Source of the DNA: Clostridia bacterium
Lineage (GTDB): Bacteria; Bacillota_A; Clostridia; Christensenellales; Aristaeellaceae
Direction of reading: 5' to 3'
Assembly (NCBI GenBank): GCA_017481065.1
Contig: JAFUPT010000011.1
Span: 1-45,676, forward strand
DNA: 45,676 bases
In this document: in pieces, positions 24,431 through 32,591 of the stretch
Layout of the letters: each line of letters starts with the position of its first letter
Position numbering within the stretch: the first letter of the stretch is position 1
The notes under the pieces: generated by a model
The model's database searches: none
The model's input: only the letters and a program-made list of their open reading frames with translations
What the model was told of the DNA's origin: nothing
Translations under genes and position numbers: made by a program

Positions 24431-24799
24431 TCACTCCTTCGCGTGCGGCTTGAAGATCAGCGCGTTCAGCAGGCCGAAGAGGATGGCGGCGGCGATTCCG
24501 GCGGCGTTGCGGGTGATGCCACCGATGAAAGCGCCCCAGATGCCGTACTTCTGCACGCCCTCGATGGCACCCATGCAGAGGTTGTAGCCAAAACCGGTGA
24601 GCGGCACGGTCGCGCCGGCGCCGGCAAAGTCCACCAGCGGTTTGTAGATGCCCAGCGCTCCGAGGAACACGCCGGAGACCACGAAGAGCACGAGGATGCG
24701 GGCGCTGGTGAGCTTGGTGAGCTGCATCAGCAGCTGGCCGATCACACAGATCAGGCCGCCGACCACGAAGGCCTTTACAAATCCAAGGAAGATTTCCAT
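24431..24799 (-). CDS. spoVAE: Stage V sporulation protein AE (SpoVAEb type)
   Basis: The 122-residue protein has three or four membrane segments and typical SpoVAE features (FVVGGLICVIGQLL near the N-terminus and GAGATVPLTGFG in the middle). In sporulating Firmicutes, SpoVA proteins form the channel that moves dipicolinic acid across the spore inner membrane. It starts one base after the spoVAD stop, and its sequence is partly similar to SpoVAC, as usual. It is the last gene of the operon. Confidence 0.95.
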   Translation of the reverse strand: MEIFLGFVKAFVVGGLICVIGQLLMQLTKLTSARILVLFVVSGVFLGALGIYKPLVDFAGAGATVPLTGFGYNLCMGAIEGVQKYGIWGAFIGGITRNAAGIAAAILFGLLNALIFKPHAKE

Positions 24800-24800
24800 C

Positions 24801-25811
24801 TCAGCAGCCTCCTTCCACGCACATGGCGTAGGAAATGGAGGGGATGCTCTCGCCCTGCAGGGTGCTGGTGGGGGAGAGCATTGCGCCGGAACCGGCGATC
24901 AGCACGCGCCTGAGCTCGCTGCGCTCCAGCCTGCCCATGATCCAGCCGCAGCTCACCGCAGCCACGCAGCCGCAGCCGCTGCCGCCGGCGTGGGGGTCCT
25001 GCTCCTGGTAGAAGAGGGAATTGCCGCAGTCGATCAGCTTTTCATCCGGCATTTCCACGTTTCCCCGGTGGAAGAGCTCCATAAGCAGGTTGCGGCCGAT
25101 CCAGCCGAGGTCGCCGGTGACGATCAGATCGTAATCTGCGGCGCTGCGGCCCGTATCGGCAAAGTGGGCGGCGATGGTATCGTACACAGCAGGGGCCATG
25201 GCCGCGCCCATGTGGTTGGAATCCTTGATTTTGAGATCGATGACCCGGCCTACCGTGCCGCACATCACCCTGAGCCCATCTGCGCCCTTGTCCAGCAGCA
25301 CGCAGCCGCAGGCTGTGGCCGTCCAGGAGGCCTGGGGAGGCCGCTGGTTGCCCATCTCCAGGGGGAAGCGGAACTGTCTCTCCGCCGTACAGAAGTGGCT
25401 GGAGGCGGCGCAGACTGCATTATCCGCAAAACCGCCGCTGATGAGCGCGCTGCCCAGCAGGGCGGACTGCACGAAGGTGGAGCAGGCGCCGTACTGGCCG
25501 AGGAAGGGGATTTCCAGCGCCCGGGCGGCGAAGCTGGAGGCGATGATCTGGTTGTTCAAATCGCCGGAGATCATCAGCTGGATATGGTCGAGGGTGAGGT
25601 TCGCCTTCTGCACCGTTTGTTCCACGGCGCGGCGCACCATTTCGCCCTCCGCCAGCTCCCAGCTCTTCATGCCGAGCAAATCATCATCGAGGATGACATC
25701 GAATTCCTTCGCCAGCGGGCCCTTGCCCTCCTTGGGACTGACGATGCTGGTGCGCGCGGCGATCCGGGGCGGGTTATCGAAGATGAAGGTTTGCTTGCCG
25801 CAGCGGCTCAA
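24801..25811 (-). CDS. spoVAD: Stage V sporulation protein AD
   Basis: The 336-residue protein has a thiolase-like fold as in known SpoVAD, which binds dipicolinic acid on the spore inner membrane. Visible family segments are GKQTFIFDNPP, FLGQYGACSTF, SSHFCTAERQFRFP, TVGRVIDLKIKDSNHMGAAMAP and AGGSGCGC. The start is taken as TTG 25811, which overlaps the spoVAC stop as TTGA with AAGGGGGTGG upstream. A GTG at 25820 would add three residues but sits against the Shine-Dalgarno sequence. Length matches the B. subtilis protein. Confidence 0.95.
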   Translation of the reverse strand: MSRCGKQTFIFDNPPRIAARTSIVSPKEGKGPLAKEFDVILDDDLLGMKSWELAEGEMVRRAVEQTVQKANLTLDHIQLMISGDLNNQIIASSFAARALEIPFLGQYGACSTFVQSALLGSALISGGFADNAVCAASSHFCTAERQFRFPLEMGNQRPPQASWTATACGCVLLDKGADGLRVMCGTVGRVIDLKIKDSNHMGAAMAPAVYDTIAAHFADTGRSAADYDLIVTGDLGWIGRNLLMELFHRGNVEMPDEKLIDCGNSLFYQEQDPHAGGSGCGCVAAVSCGWIMGRLERSELRRVLIAGSGAMLSPTSTLQGESIPSISYAMCVEGGC

Positions 25812-26266
25812 AACAGCCACCCCCTTATGATCCAGTAAATGAAGCCCACCAGCATGGAGGCGACGATGCCGAAGGTGAGCACCGGCCCGGCCAGCTGGAA
25901 GATGCGCGCGCCGATGCCCAGCACGATGCCCTCCCGGCGGTATTCAATGGCCGGGGCGGCCACGGAATTGGCGAAGCCCGTGATGGGCACAATGGAGCCT
26001 GCGCCCGCATAGCGGCCGATTTTATCGTATACGCCGATGCCGGTGAGGGTGGTGCCGATGAAGATGAGGATGACCGAGGTGAGCATCGGGGCCGTTGCTT
26101 CGCTGAGCTCCAGCTTTTCTGCCAGCAGGTTCAGCGCCTGGCCGATGCAGCAGATCAATCCGCCCACCCAGAATGCCCGGAAGCAGCCGCGCACATGCCG
26201 GGAAGGCGGGGTCATTTCGTGAACGAGTTTTTTATAGCTCTCCGGGGAGATGGGCTGTTGGTTCAT
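25808..26266 (-). CDS. spoVAC: Stage V sporulation protein AC
   Basis: The 152-residue membrane protein has the conserved SpoVAC pattern: YKKLVHEMTPPS, a first segment FWVGGLICCIGQALN, GRYAGAGSIVPITGFANS and a hydrophobic C-terminus. It is the mechanosensitive/DPA channel component of the SpoVA complex. Its ATG overlaps the stop of a 38-codon gene upstream (ATGA), with AAGGAGG inside that gene. No spoVAA, spoVAB or spoVAF is seen, consistent with the minimal spoVAC-AD-AE arrangement of many Clostridia. Confidence 0.95.
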   Translation of the reverse strand: MNQQPISPESYKKLVHEMTPPSRHVRGCFRAFWVGGLICCIGQALNLLAEKLELSEATAPMLTSVILIFIGTTLTGIGVYDKIGRYAGAGSIVPITGFANSVAAPAIEYRREGIVLGIGARIFQLAGPVLTFGIVASMLVGFIYWIIRGWLF

Positions 26267-26379
26267 GGCTTTGCCTCCTTGCTGCGCACATGGTCGCTGC
26301 CGCCGCGAAAGCGGGCTTCATCCAGCTGGTAGCGGCTGGGAAATTCATATTCCGCGCATGTCTTTTCAAAGCGGCCCAT
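26263..26379 (-). CDS. 38-residue hydrophilic protein upstream of spoVAC
   Basis: This small frame begins MGRFEKTCAEYEFPSRYQ and has no membrane segment. A ribosome binding site (GGGAGG) lies about eight bases before its ATG. Its stop overlaps the spoVAC ATG (ATGA), and it carries the spoVAC Shine-Dalgarno sequence. It also overlaps the end of the 53-residue gene upstream by 14 bases. Tight coupling argues that it is translated. It could alternatively serve only as a translational relay. I do not recognise a family. Confidence 0.55.
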   Translation of the reverse strand: MGRFEKTCAEYEFPSRYQLDEARFRGGSDHVRSKEAKP

Positions 26380-26527
26380 GGATCAATCCCTCCCTTACCA
26401 GCACGGCGTCGGTGAATACCTGTGCCCGGGGCTCCGGCCGCAGCAGGAGCCATGCGATGATGGCCGCGCAGGCAATGACGCCCGCCAGAAGCGCCGCGCA
26501 GATGATTTTATAGCTTCGATCTTCCAT
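26366..26527 (-). CDS. 53-residue single-pass membrane protein at the head of the spoVA operon
   Basis: The protein begins MEDRSYK, followed by one strongly hydrophobic segment (about residues 8-29, with two Cys) and a polar tail with RPEPRAQVF. ATG 26527 is seven bases after GAGGT; ATG 26533 would touch it. As first gene of the spoVA transcription unit it may be a forespore inner-membrane protein. A sequence resembling a forespore sigma-factor promoter (GTTATA, 18 bases, CAGAATAA at 26589-26558) lies upstream but is weak evidence. No family is recognised. Confidence 0.6.
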   Translation of the reverse strand: MEDRSYKIICAALLAGVIACAAIIAWLLLRPEPRAQVFTDAVLVREGLIHGPL

Positions 26528-26589
26528 GCGCATACCTCGCTTTGCATGTTGATGGCTTTATTCTGGACGAAGGGGCGCGGGTTTATAAC

Positions 26590-26624
26590 AAAAAAATGCT
26601 CCCGGAAATTTCTTCCGGGAGCAT
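26590..26624 (-). terminator. Rho-independent terminator of azlCD
   Basis: A 12-bp perfect stem (26596-26607 with 26613-26624) is followed on the minus strand by a T-run (A residues 26590-26596 on the plus strand). It ends the azlCD unit before the spoVA operon. Confidence 0.88.
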
Positions 26625-26637
26625 TTGATGAAATTCC

Positions 26638-26967
26638 TTATACAAACACCAGCTGCACCAGCAGCATGTATGCAATGGTGCCGCCCGCGATGGAGAGCAG
26701 CATCTTCCGCTTCCACAGATGCAGGGCAACCACGATGATGATGGCGATGAGCTCCGGCAGGCCATGGCTGCCGGACAGGATATCCACATTTTTCAGGCAG
26801 TACACCACCAGCATGCCGAACACGGCGGCGGGCAGGGCATGGCCGAGGAAGCGGATATATTTCGGCGTGGGCTTGCCCGCAGGGAAGAGCACGAAGGGCA
26901 GGAAGCGGGTGAGCATGGTGGCGAGCGCGCAAACGGCGATGGTGATCAAATGCTGGGTGGTGGTCAT
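26638..26967 (-). CDS. azlD: AzlD-family branched-chain amino-acid transport protein
   Basis: The 109-residue hydrophobic protein has about four membrane segments and the family start ([19 protein letters not shown]). AzlD works with AzlC in export of branched-chain amino acids or analogues. It overlaps azlC by four bases (ATGA) and is closed by a strong terminator. Confidence 0.9.
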   Translation of the reverse strand: MTTTQHLITIAVCALATMLTRFLPFVLFPAGKPTPKYIRFLGHALPAAVFGMLVVYCLKNVDILSGSHGLPELIAIIIVVALHLWKRKMLLSIAGGTIAYMLLVQLVFV

Positions 26968-27686
26968 GCGCGTTTTTCCTCCCTTTCGTTGATTCTTTCA
27001 ATGGGCTTGCGGGCGAGGGTGAGCATGGCGAGGATCGCGGCCATGGCGGGCAGCAGGAAATCCCCGGAGCCGAAGATCCACAGGGCGACCAGCGAGCAGC
27101 CGGTGCCGATCAGGGCGGAGATATGCTGCTTATCCTTGCGCCACTGCTCGATGAAGATCACCACGAACATGGCCGTCATAGAGAAATCGAGGCCGGTGGT
27201 GTTGAAGCTGATCAGCGAGCCGAAGATGCCGCCGATGGTGGCGCCGGAGAACCAGTAAAACTGATCGAGGATGGTGACGAAGAACATGAACCAGCCACGG
27301 TCCACATCCTCGGGCACATCCACCGCGCAATTTACGGAGAAGGTTTCATCCGAAAGGCCGAAGATCATATACAGCTTCTTCTTGCCCACGGCGCGGTATT
27401 TATCCAGCATGGAAATGCCGTAAAACAGGTGGCGCGCCTGCACCAGCAGCGCCATCACGAAGGCCTGCACCGGGTTGAACGCGCCCAGCAGCAGGTTTAC
27501 GATTACGAATTCCAGCGATCCGCCGAACACCACCAGGCTGGTGAGCATCGGGTACCAGAACGGGAAGCCGGACTGGGTCATGTACACGCCGTAGGTGATG
27601 CCCAGAAACAGATAACCCGTCAGCACGGGTATGGTGTGGGGAAACGCCGCCCGGAACGCCCGGGCCAGCTTGCCTTGCTTCTTCAT
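26964..27686 (-). CDS. azlC: AzlC-family branched-chain amino-acid exporter subunit
   Basis: The 240-residue membrane protein has the AzlC pattern ([47 protein letters not shown]). It forms the larger subunit of the AzlCD exporter. ATG 27686 follows AAGAAG at eight bases; a GTG at 27695 is possible. An extended -10 promoter (27750-27722) lies upstream. It is translationally coupled to azlD. Confidence 0.9.
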   Translation of the reverse strand: MKKQGKLARAFRAAFPHTIPVLTGYLFLGITYGVYMTQSGFPFWYPMLTSLVVFGGSLEFVIVNLLLGAFNPVQAFVMALLVQARHLFYGISMLDKYRAVGKKKLYMIFGLSDETFSVNCAVDVPEDVDRGWFMFFVTILDQFYWFSGATIGGIFGSLISFNTTGLDFSMTAMFVVIFIEQWRKDKQHISALIGTGCSLVALWIFGSGDFLLPAMAAILAMLTLARKPIERINEREEKRA

Positions 27687-27721
27687 TTGTGTCACTTCTT
27701 ATCATCATGGAATTTCCATAT

Positions 27722-27750
27722 AGCATAGCACTGAATGCAAGATTATGCAA
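27722..27750 (-). promoter_or_regulatory. Promoter of azlCD
   Basis: On the minus strand TTGCAT (27750-27745), 17 bases, TATGCT (27727-27722), with TGC before the -10 box. It directs transcription into azlC. Confidence 0.65.
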
Positions 27751-27821
27751 GTTTATTCATATTAAAATCGCTTGGAGGCGGGATGTGCCAGGGGAAGGAG
27801 TCCCCCCTTGGAACCCTCTGA

Positions 27822-27846
27822 AAAAATGATCTCAGAGCGAGGTTAT
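27822..27846. repeat. Degenerate terminator-like repeat in a divergent gap
   Basis: The sequence AAAAAATGATCTCAGAGCGA and its continuation GGTTATTTT matches the terminator at 37076 with several changes, and still pairs with G-U wobbles. It lies between two divergent promoters, where neither strand has a gene to terminate. The rest of the gap 27687-28047 holds the two promoters and a fragment with CCAGGGGAAGG/CCCCCCTTGG similarity to the dispersed repeats; no gene is seen. Confidence 0.5.
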
Positions 27847-27984
27847 TTTAAGGGGGGAGAAGGTAGATTATCCTTTGTGTGGAAGGGATAAAGAATCAAG
27901 CCTGTACGGCATGAATGCGGAGAGGCAGAGGAGTTTTCATAAGTAGCTATATTGTGGCATTTTTGCAAATTCATTGAAAATTGC

Positions 27985-28014
27985 TTGTGTACAATGTTTG
28001 GCATATGCTATAAT
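27985..28014 (+). promoter_or_regulatory. Promoter of the L,D-transpeptidase gene
   Basis: TTGTGT (27985-27990), 18 bases, TATAAT (28009-28014) with TGC before it (extended -10). The start codon is 34 bases downstream, preceded by AGAGG. Confidence 0.7.
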
Positions 28015-28047
28015 CTGTAAGAATAATTATGAACTAGAGGTCTGGAT

Positions 28048-29994
28048 ATGCGCTTCAAGAGAGTTCTCACCTTTGCCCTTGCCATCTTCATGGCAGTTTC
28101 CTGCCTGTGCACCTCTGCGCTGGCGGAATATGATAAGCCGTATTACATCGATGTGGATCTCACCAACCAGATCATCACCGTGTACAATACGGAGGACAAC
28201 AGCGTGGCAATGCAGTGCCTCACTTCTTCCGGCACGGTGGGCCATGAAACTCCCCAAGGCGTTTACTACCTGCCTGCCAAGGACCGCGATGATGAGCGCT
28301 CCGAGTGGTATAATTTCTATGCCCTCGGCGTGTACGCAAAGTGGGCCACCCGCATCATCAATGGATATCTCTTCCATTCCATCCCCTGCCGCCGGCCGGA
28401 TTTGGATTATGTGGTGGAGAAGTATGTGGATCAGTTCGGCATGCCCGCCTCCCACGGCTGCCTGCGCATGCGCGTGGAGGATGCGGAGTTCATCGCGAAG
28501 AACTGCCTGCGCGGCACCCGGGTTACGATCTACGAGAGCGGCGAGCTGGACGAGGACCTGCGCTCCCTGCTCTACATATCCTCCTACCATGCCTCCGAGG
28601 GCATGGGCTACCAGGAATTCCTGGGCGTATCGGACGACGCCCTCGGCCGCGGCTCCACCGGCAATGAGGTGCTGGATTTGCAGTACCGCCTGACGGACCT
28701 GGGCTACTACGGTGAGGAGCCGGACGGCGTGTACGACACCACCACCATCTCCGCTGTGAAGCGCTTGCAGAAGGACATGGGCCTGGCCCAGAACGGCATC
28801 ACCACGGACAGCATGCTGGAAGTGATCTACTCCGATGATGCGCCGGTATCCAACGGTGTGGTCACCCTCACGGAGGGCAAGAGCGGCCCCGTTGTGAAGA
28901 AGCTGCAGACCGCGCTCCAGCAGCTGGGCGTGTACACGGAGGATCTTGACAGCATCTACGACCTCGGCGTGACCGAGGCCATCAAGACCTTCCAGGACCT
29001 CTGCGGCTACGATGTGGACGGCGAAGCCACTCCGGAAATCCAGCAGTGCATCTATTACCAGAGTGCCCAGCTGGAGGAGATGTTCGGCGAGGGCAGCGTG
29101 CCCGCAGCGGAATATGTCACCGAGGAAATCCTGAAGGGCACGGTGGATGCGGAGCTCAAGATCAAGATTCGCGAGGAGATGGACACCGAGAGCCGGGAGC
29201 TGACCAAGGTTTCCCCCGGCGACACCGTGCTGATCCTCGATTATGAAACCGACGACAAGTGGTGCAATGTTGTGGCCAACGGTAAGACCGGCTACATGTA
29301 CCAGAAGTATCTGGATCCCTACACCGAGGAGAACGTGATCATCCAGTTCTCCGACGGCTCCAAGGTATACACCCTTGGCCGCACCATGGAGGAGCGGCTG
29401 AGCGGCGCGGATACCATTGCCGAGGAATTCAGCGAGTATTACGCCAGCGAGCAGTTCACCAGCTCCGTGGATGACACGGTAGACTATGTAACCGTGAACA
29501 CCGGTTCCGACGATGTGCGCCTGAACCTGCGTGCCGAAGGCAGCTCCGAGGGCGCGATTCTGGCCGAGGTTCCCAACGGCACCGACCTGCGCGTGCTCTC
29601 CAACGATGGCGAGTGGACCCGCGTGGGCTACAACGAGGAAATCGGCTACCTGATGAACCAGTACCTCACCTTCTGGGAGGGCAGCAGCGATGAGCTTTCC
29701 GATGGTTCCGATGAATATGTGGGGCTGGAGGATATCGATTATGAAGCCATGGCCGTCGAGGAGCTGAAGGCCATCGTGATCGGCGAGACCTACAACGAGG
29801 AGGGCACCAAGCTGCGCCCCTACCTCTACGAGGAGCCCTCCCGCCGCGCGGACAAGCTGAGCATCCTGGAGGAGGGCGCGCAGGTGGAAGTGCTGGAATT
29901 CTGCGAGGAGGAAGGCTGGGTACAGATCCAGTACTTCGCCCAGACCGGCTACATGTACGACGCCTGCCTGAACTACCAGTTCGAGGGTGCATAA
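28048..29994 (+). CDS. Secreted L,D-transpeptidase with peptidoglycan-binding and SH3-like domains
   Basis: The 648-residue protein has a signal peptide (1-26, cleavage after ALA), then a YkuD catalytic domain (about 31-163) with His110 and the active-site motif SHGCLRM (Cys138). Two PG_binding_1-type repeats follow (about 201-261 and 275-340; RGSTGNEVLDLQYRLTDLGYY and its counterpart), and then three SH3-like segments (about 368-422, 481-541 and 575-643; LNLRAEGSS, GYMYQKYL, GYMYDACL). It would form 3-3 cross-links or otherwise modify peptidoglycan outside the membrane. The domain order, with catalysis first and binding domains after, is notable, as is the acidic linker near 543-572. It is transcribed alone. 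Confidence 0.93.
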   Translation: MRFKRVLTFALAIFMAVSCLCTSALAEYDKPYYIDVDLTNQIITVYNTEDNSVAMQCLTSSGTVGHETPQGVYYLPAKDRDDERSEWYNFYALGVYAKWATRIINGYLFHSIPCRRPDLDYVVEKYVDQFGMPASHGCLRMRVEDAEFIAKNCLRGTRVTIYESGELDEDLRSLLYISSYHASEGMGYQEFLGVSDDALGRGSTGNEVLDLQYRLTDLGYYGEEPDGVYDTTTISAVKRLQKDMGLAQNGITTDSMLEVIYSDDAPVSNGVVTLTEGKSGPVVKKLQTALQQLGVYTEDLDSIYDLGVTEAIKTFQDLCGYDVDGEATPEIQQCIYYQSAQLEEMFGEGSVPAAEYVTEEILKGTVDAELKIKIREEMDTESRELTKVSPGDTVLILDYETDDKWCNVVANGKTGYMYQKYLDPYTEENVIIQFSDGSKVYTLGRTMEERLSGADTIAEEFSEYYASEQFTSSVDDTVDYVTVNTGSDDVRLNLRAEGSSEGAILAEVPNGTDLRVLSNDGEWTRVGYNEEIGYLMNQYLTFWEGSSDELSDGSDEYVGLEDIDYEAMAVEELKAIVIGETYNEEGTKLRPYLYEEPSRRADKLSILEEGAQVEVLEFCEEEGWVQIQYFAQTGYMYDACLNYQFEGA

Positions 29995-30006
29995 GTGGGG
30001 GAAATG

Positions 30007-30099
30007 GCAGGGACGCCGTCCCTGCGCCCTGCTTAAGGGCCATTGTTCCTTAAGAATCCCATGAATAAAAAATCGATCCCGGAGCGGGATCGATTTTTT
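30007..30099 (+). terminator. Hairpin and terminator after the L,D-transpeptidase gene
   Basis: GCAGGGAC/GTCCCTGC (30007-30025) is followed by a symmetrical terminator at 30067-30099: six A, TCGATCCC, loop GGAGC, GGGATCGA, six T. It can serve both the plus-strand gene and the minus-strand Nudix gene. Confidence 0.8.
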
Positions 30100-30204
30100 A
30101 TGGGGAAATTGGCGGCGGTATGTGGGCGTCCCGCCCTACGGTTTCACTTCGGTTGGGATAGATACTTCTCAAGAGAAGGCATTGTTTCTGTTCCGAAGTA
30201 TTTC

Positions 30205-30228
30205 AAAGGCACGCATTTGCGTGCCTTT
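30205..30228. terminator. Terminator-like hairpin identical in stem to the one after deoC
   Basis: AAAGGCACGCA (30205-30215) pairs with TGCGTGCCTTT (30218-30228). The same stem occurs at 24289. It is followed by TGAGGGTTCCAAGGGGAATC and CCCCTTGGCGGAG, another dispersed repeat module. The gap 29995-30296 is composed of these elements and shows no gene. Confidence 0.65.
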
Positions 30229-30296
30229 TCTGAGGGTTCCAAGGGGAATCATTCCCCTTGGCGGAGCCCCGGAGGGTTCCCATATGTTCCTTTTCC

Positions 30297-30728
30297 TCAA
30301 GCCGAAGGCGCCTTTTCGTAATACTTCTGAACGTGGGCGAGTGCATCGCGCATGATCTTGCGATCCCGTTCATAGGTCAGGCGGGTGAGCGCCTCATCTA
30401 CGGGTACCCAGTTTGCCTCGGCAATTTCTTCCGGCTGGGGAATGATTTCCTTCTGCGTGGTGATCGCTGCGAAGATGACCACCAGCTTCTGGATATCCGT
30501 GCGAATGTTATAGCGGTTTTCGGCGCGGTAGCGGCGGTCCACCTTTACGCGGATGCCCGTCTCTTCCAGAACCTCGCGCTCGGCGGTGTGGCTCTCCAGC
30601 TCGCCGGCCTCCATATGCCCCTTGGGGAAGGAGATATGCTTGCCGCGCGCATGCCGGATCAGCAGCACATTCCAGCCATTCGTGTCCCTCCGGAAAATCA
30701 CTGCGCCGCAGGATTTTTCGTACTTCAT
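30297..30728 (-). CDS. Nudix hydrolase, Ap4A hydrolase-like
   Basis: The 143-residue protein contains a complete Nudix box (GHMEAGE, then REVLEETGI) and starts with MKYEKSCGAVIFRR, as in bis(5'-nucleosyl)-tetraphosphatases. PKGHME is the usual run before the box in that subgroup. It would hydrolyse a nucleoside diphosphate-linked substrate with Mg2+. It lies 27 bases downstream of the Mrp gene on the same strand and is probably co-transcribed with it. Confidence 0.9.
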   Translation of the reverse strand: MKYEKSCGAVIFRRDTNGWNVLLIRHARGKHISFPKGHMEAGELESHTAEREVLEETGIRVKVDRRYRAENRYNIRTDIQKLVVIFAAITTQKEIIPQPEEIAEANWVPVDEALTRLTYERDRKIMRDALAHVQKYYEKAPSA

Positions 30729-30755
30729 GTCAGCCTCCGTAGAAAGCCCGGGGAA

Positions 30756-31586
30756 TCAGAGCTTCTCGATTGCATCCGCAATCGATTCAAGCCAGTTTCC
30801 GTCGAACATTTCGATCAGGCCCTTGTCGCAGGCGGCTGCGAGGAGGGGATTGATGGGCAGCTTTGCGGTATTGGCAACGCCGTTGCGCGCGGCGATTTCC
30901 TCCACATGGCTCTCGCCGAAGATGTGGTGGGCCTTGCCGCACTCGTCGCACTGGAAGTAGCTCATGTTTTCCACGATGCCCAGCACCGGCACATTCATCA
31001 TCTGTGCCATGCGAACGGCCTTTTCCACGATCATGCCCACCAGCTCCTGGGGAGAGGTGACGATCAGGATGCCGTCCAGCGGCAGGCTCTGGAACACGGT
31101 AAGCGGCACATCGCCGGTTCCCGGAGGCATGTCCACGAACATGAAGTCCACATCGCCCCAGAGCACATCGGTCCAGAACTGCTTGACAGTTCCGGCGATG
31201 ACCGGGCCGCGCCATACCACGGGATCGGTTTCATTTTCAAGCATCAGGTTCAGGGATACCAGCTTCACGCCGGTGGTGCTCACAGCGGGGATGATGCCAT
31301 CATCGCAGGCGCTGAGCATACCGTGCACACCGAAGGATTTCGGAATGGAGGGGCCGGTGATATCGGCGTCCAGGATGGCGGCGTTATGGCCGCGGCGGCG
31401 CATGGTGACGGCCATCAGGCTGGTGATCATGCTCTTGCCGACGCCGCCCTTGCCGCTCACGACGCCGATCACGCGCTTCACATTGCTGTGCTTGTTCGCC
31501 GGCGCGCGGAAATCCGGCTTCTGCCCATTGCGGCTGGGACAATTCTCACCGCAGCTGGAGCAATCATGGGTACAATTTTCACTCAT
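30756..31586 (-). CDS. mrp: Mrp/NBP35-family iron-sulfur carrier ATPase
   Basis: The 276-residue P-loop ATPase has the deviant Walker A motif SGKGGVGKS (44-52), DADITGPS and VDMPPGTGD, and the CxxC pair (Cys213, Cys216) that binds a bridging Fe-S cluster in the dimer. The N-terminus adds a four-Cys segment (C5, C9, C12, C16; CTHDCSSCGENC), as in NBP35-like proteins. It acts in Fe-S cluster assembly or transfer in the cytosol. A good promoter (31651-31623) precedes it. Confidence 0.93.
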   Translation of the reverse strand: MSENCTHDCSSCGENCPSRNGQKPDFRAPANKHSNVKRVIGVVSGKGGVGKSMITSLMAVTMRRRGHNAAILDADITGPSIPKSFGVHGMLSACDDGIIPAVSTTGVKLVSLNLMLENETDPVVWRGPVIAGTVKQFWTDVLWGDVDFMFVDMPPGTGDVPLTVFQSLPLDGILIVTSPQELVGMIVEKAVRMAQMMNVPVLGIVENMSYFQCDECGKAHHIFGESHVEEIAARNGVANTAKLPINPLLAAACDKGLIEMFDGNWLESIADAIEKL

Positions 31587-31622
31587 ATTTGCGAACCTCG
31601 AATCTCAAGATTTTACTATCTT

Positions 31623-31651
31623 ATCATAGACCCGCGGCAAGCATAAGTCAA
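31623..31651 (-). promoter_or_regulatory. Promoter of the Mrp-Nudix unit
   Basis: On the minus strand TTGACT (31651-31646), 17 bases, TATGAT (31628-31623). Confidence 0.75.
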
Positions 31652-31695
31652 GCAATTTTCCGCTACTTTTTTCAGGAATCCGCCGGGAATTCTTA

Positions 31696-32484
31696 TCATA
31701 AATCGATCCATGCCGTGCCGGTGGCCGCCAGCTGCACCCGGCCGGTGATGCATATCCGGCGGATATGGCCGGCGTCGCACTGGGCCTGCACCCGTATCGT
31801 GCCGCCGGGCTGGGAGAGGGAAAGATCGCCCCTTCCCTGCAGCGCCGTATAGGCGCCGATGGCTGCCGTGCCGCTGCCGCAGCCGCGCTCCCACACGGCG
31901 CTGCCGGTTTCCTTCACATACACCAGCGGGAGGAAGGCGGATAGATTATGGTTTACCAGCAGTATGCCGAGGGCTTCCATCTGGAGAAGATCGCACCAGC
32001 CGGCGATTTTTGCCTCTGCTTCCGCGCGGGTCATCTGGCCATCCAGCACGATGATGTGGGCGATGCCATCGAAAAACACAATCGGGCGGCCTTCGAAGGT
32101 GCCGAAGCTCTTTGGCAGCGGCATGTTCACGGTTCCGAGGTAAGTATTTCCACTGCGCTCGATGCGGCAGTTCACGACGCCCTCCGCGCCGGAAACCTCC
32201 AGCGGGATATCCGCCGTGCAGCCATCCGCAAGGCCATCCTGCCATGCAAGGTAGGCGGCCATGGACATGCTGGCATTTCCGCAGAATTCGCCGCCCATCA
32301 TCTGCAGGCGGGATCGCGCGCCGGCCAGGGACGGCTCCTCAAGAAAGCCCACCTGCTCCGCATAGACGCTGTTGTAAGCCATGAGCCGGGCGGAGACGGC
32401 CGCCTGCAGGTCCCGGGGTACGGGATCGGTGACGATGATGGTCATGTTCTGGGTGGGGCTGAGCTTTGCGAAATTCAGTTTCAT
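31696..32484 (-). CDS. DapF-fold amino-acid racemase, CntK-like
   Basis: The 262-residue protein belongs to the cofactor-independent diaminopimelate epimerase superfamily, with two catalytic cysteines, Cys68 (GGEFCGNASMS) and Cys202 (ERGCGSGTAAIG). These motifs differ from classical DapF (CGNGARC, ACGSG). From memory they resemble CntK, the histidine racemase of staphylopine synthesis, which also has FCGNA and SCGSGTA, NMTILV near the N-terminus and QPGG near the end. It may therefore racemise histidine or another amino acid. ATG 32484 follows GGAG at seven bases. No cntL/cntM neighbours are seen; an amino-acid ABC importer lies directly upstream on the same strand, behind a hairpin. Confidence 0.85.
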   Translation of the reverse strand: MKLNFAKLSPTQNMTIIVTDPVPRDLQAAVSARLMAYNSVYAEQVGFLEEPSLAGARSRLQMMGGEFCGNASMSMAAYLAWQDGLADGCTADIPLEVSGAEGVVNCRIERSGNTYLGTVNMPLPKSFGTFEGRPIVFFDGIAHIIVLDGQMTRAEAEAKIAGWCDLLQMEALGILLVNHNLSAFLPLVYVKETGSAVWERGCGSGTAAIGAYTALQGRGDLSLSQPGGTIRVQAQCDAGHIRRICITGRVQLAATGTAWIDL

Positions 32485-32513
32485 AGTGTTTCTCCATAGT
32501 TTAGACAAGCCCC

Positions 32514-32578
32514 GGCCCGCGCAGGCGGGCCAAGGGAAAGGGAATAAAGGGAACAAACTCCCCTTATGCAGGGGAGTT
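32514..32578 (-). terminator. Terminator of the amino-acid ABC transporter operon
   Basis: AACTCCCC/GGGGAGTT (32556-32578, loop of seven) is followed on the minus strand by TTTGTTCCCTTTATT. A second hairpin, GGCCCGC/GCGGGCC (32514-32531), follows before the racemase gene. Confidence 0.65.
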
Positions 32579-32591
32579 GAAAGGGGAATGT

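Noticed and set aside
26232..26453. A 73-codon minus-strand frame overlapping the two tiny spoVA-linked genes
   Set aside because: It is in a different frame from both, lacks a ribosome binding site, and gives a Pro/Ala/Arg-rich sequence of the kind produced by out-of-frame translation.
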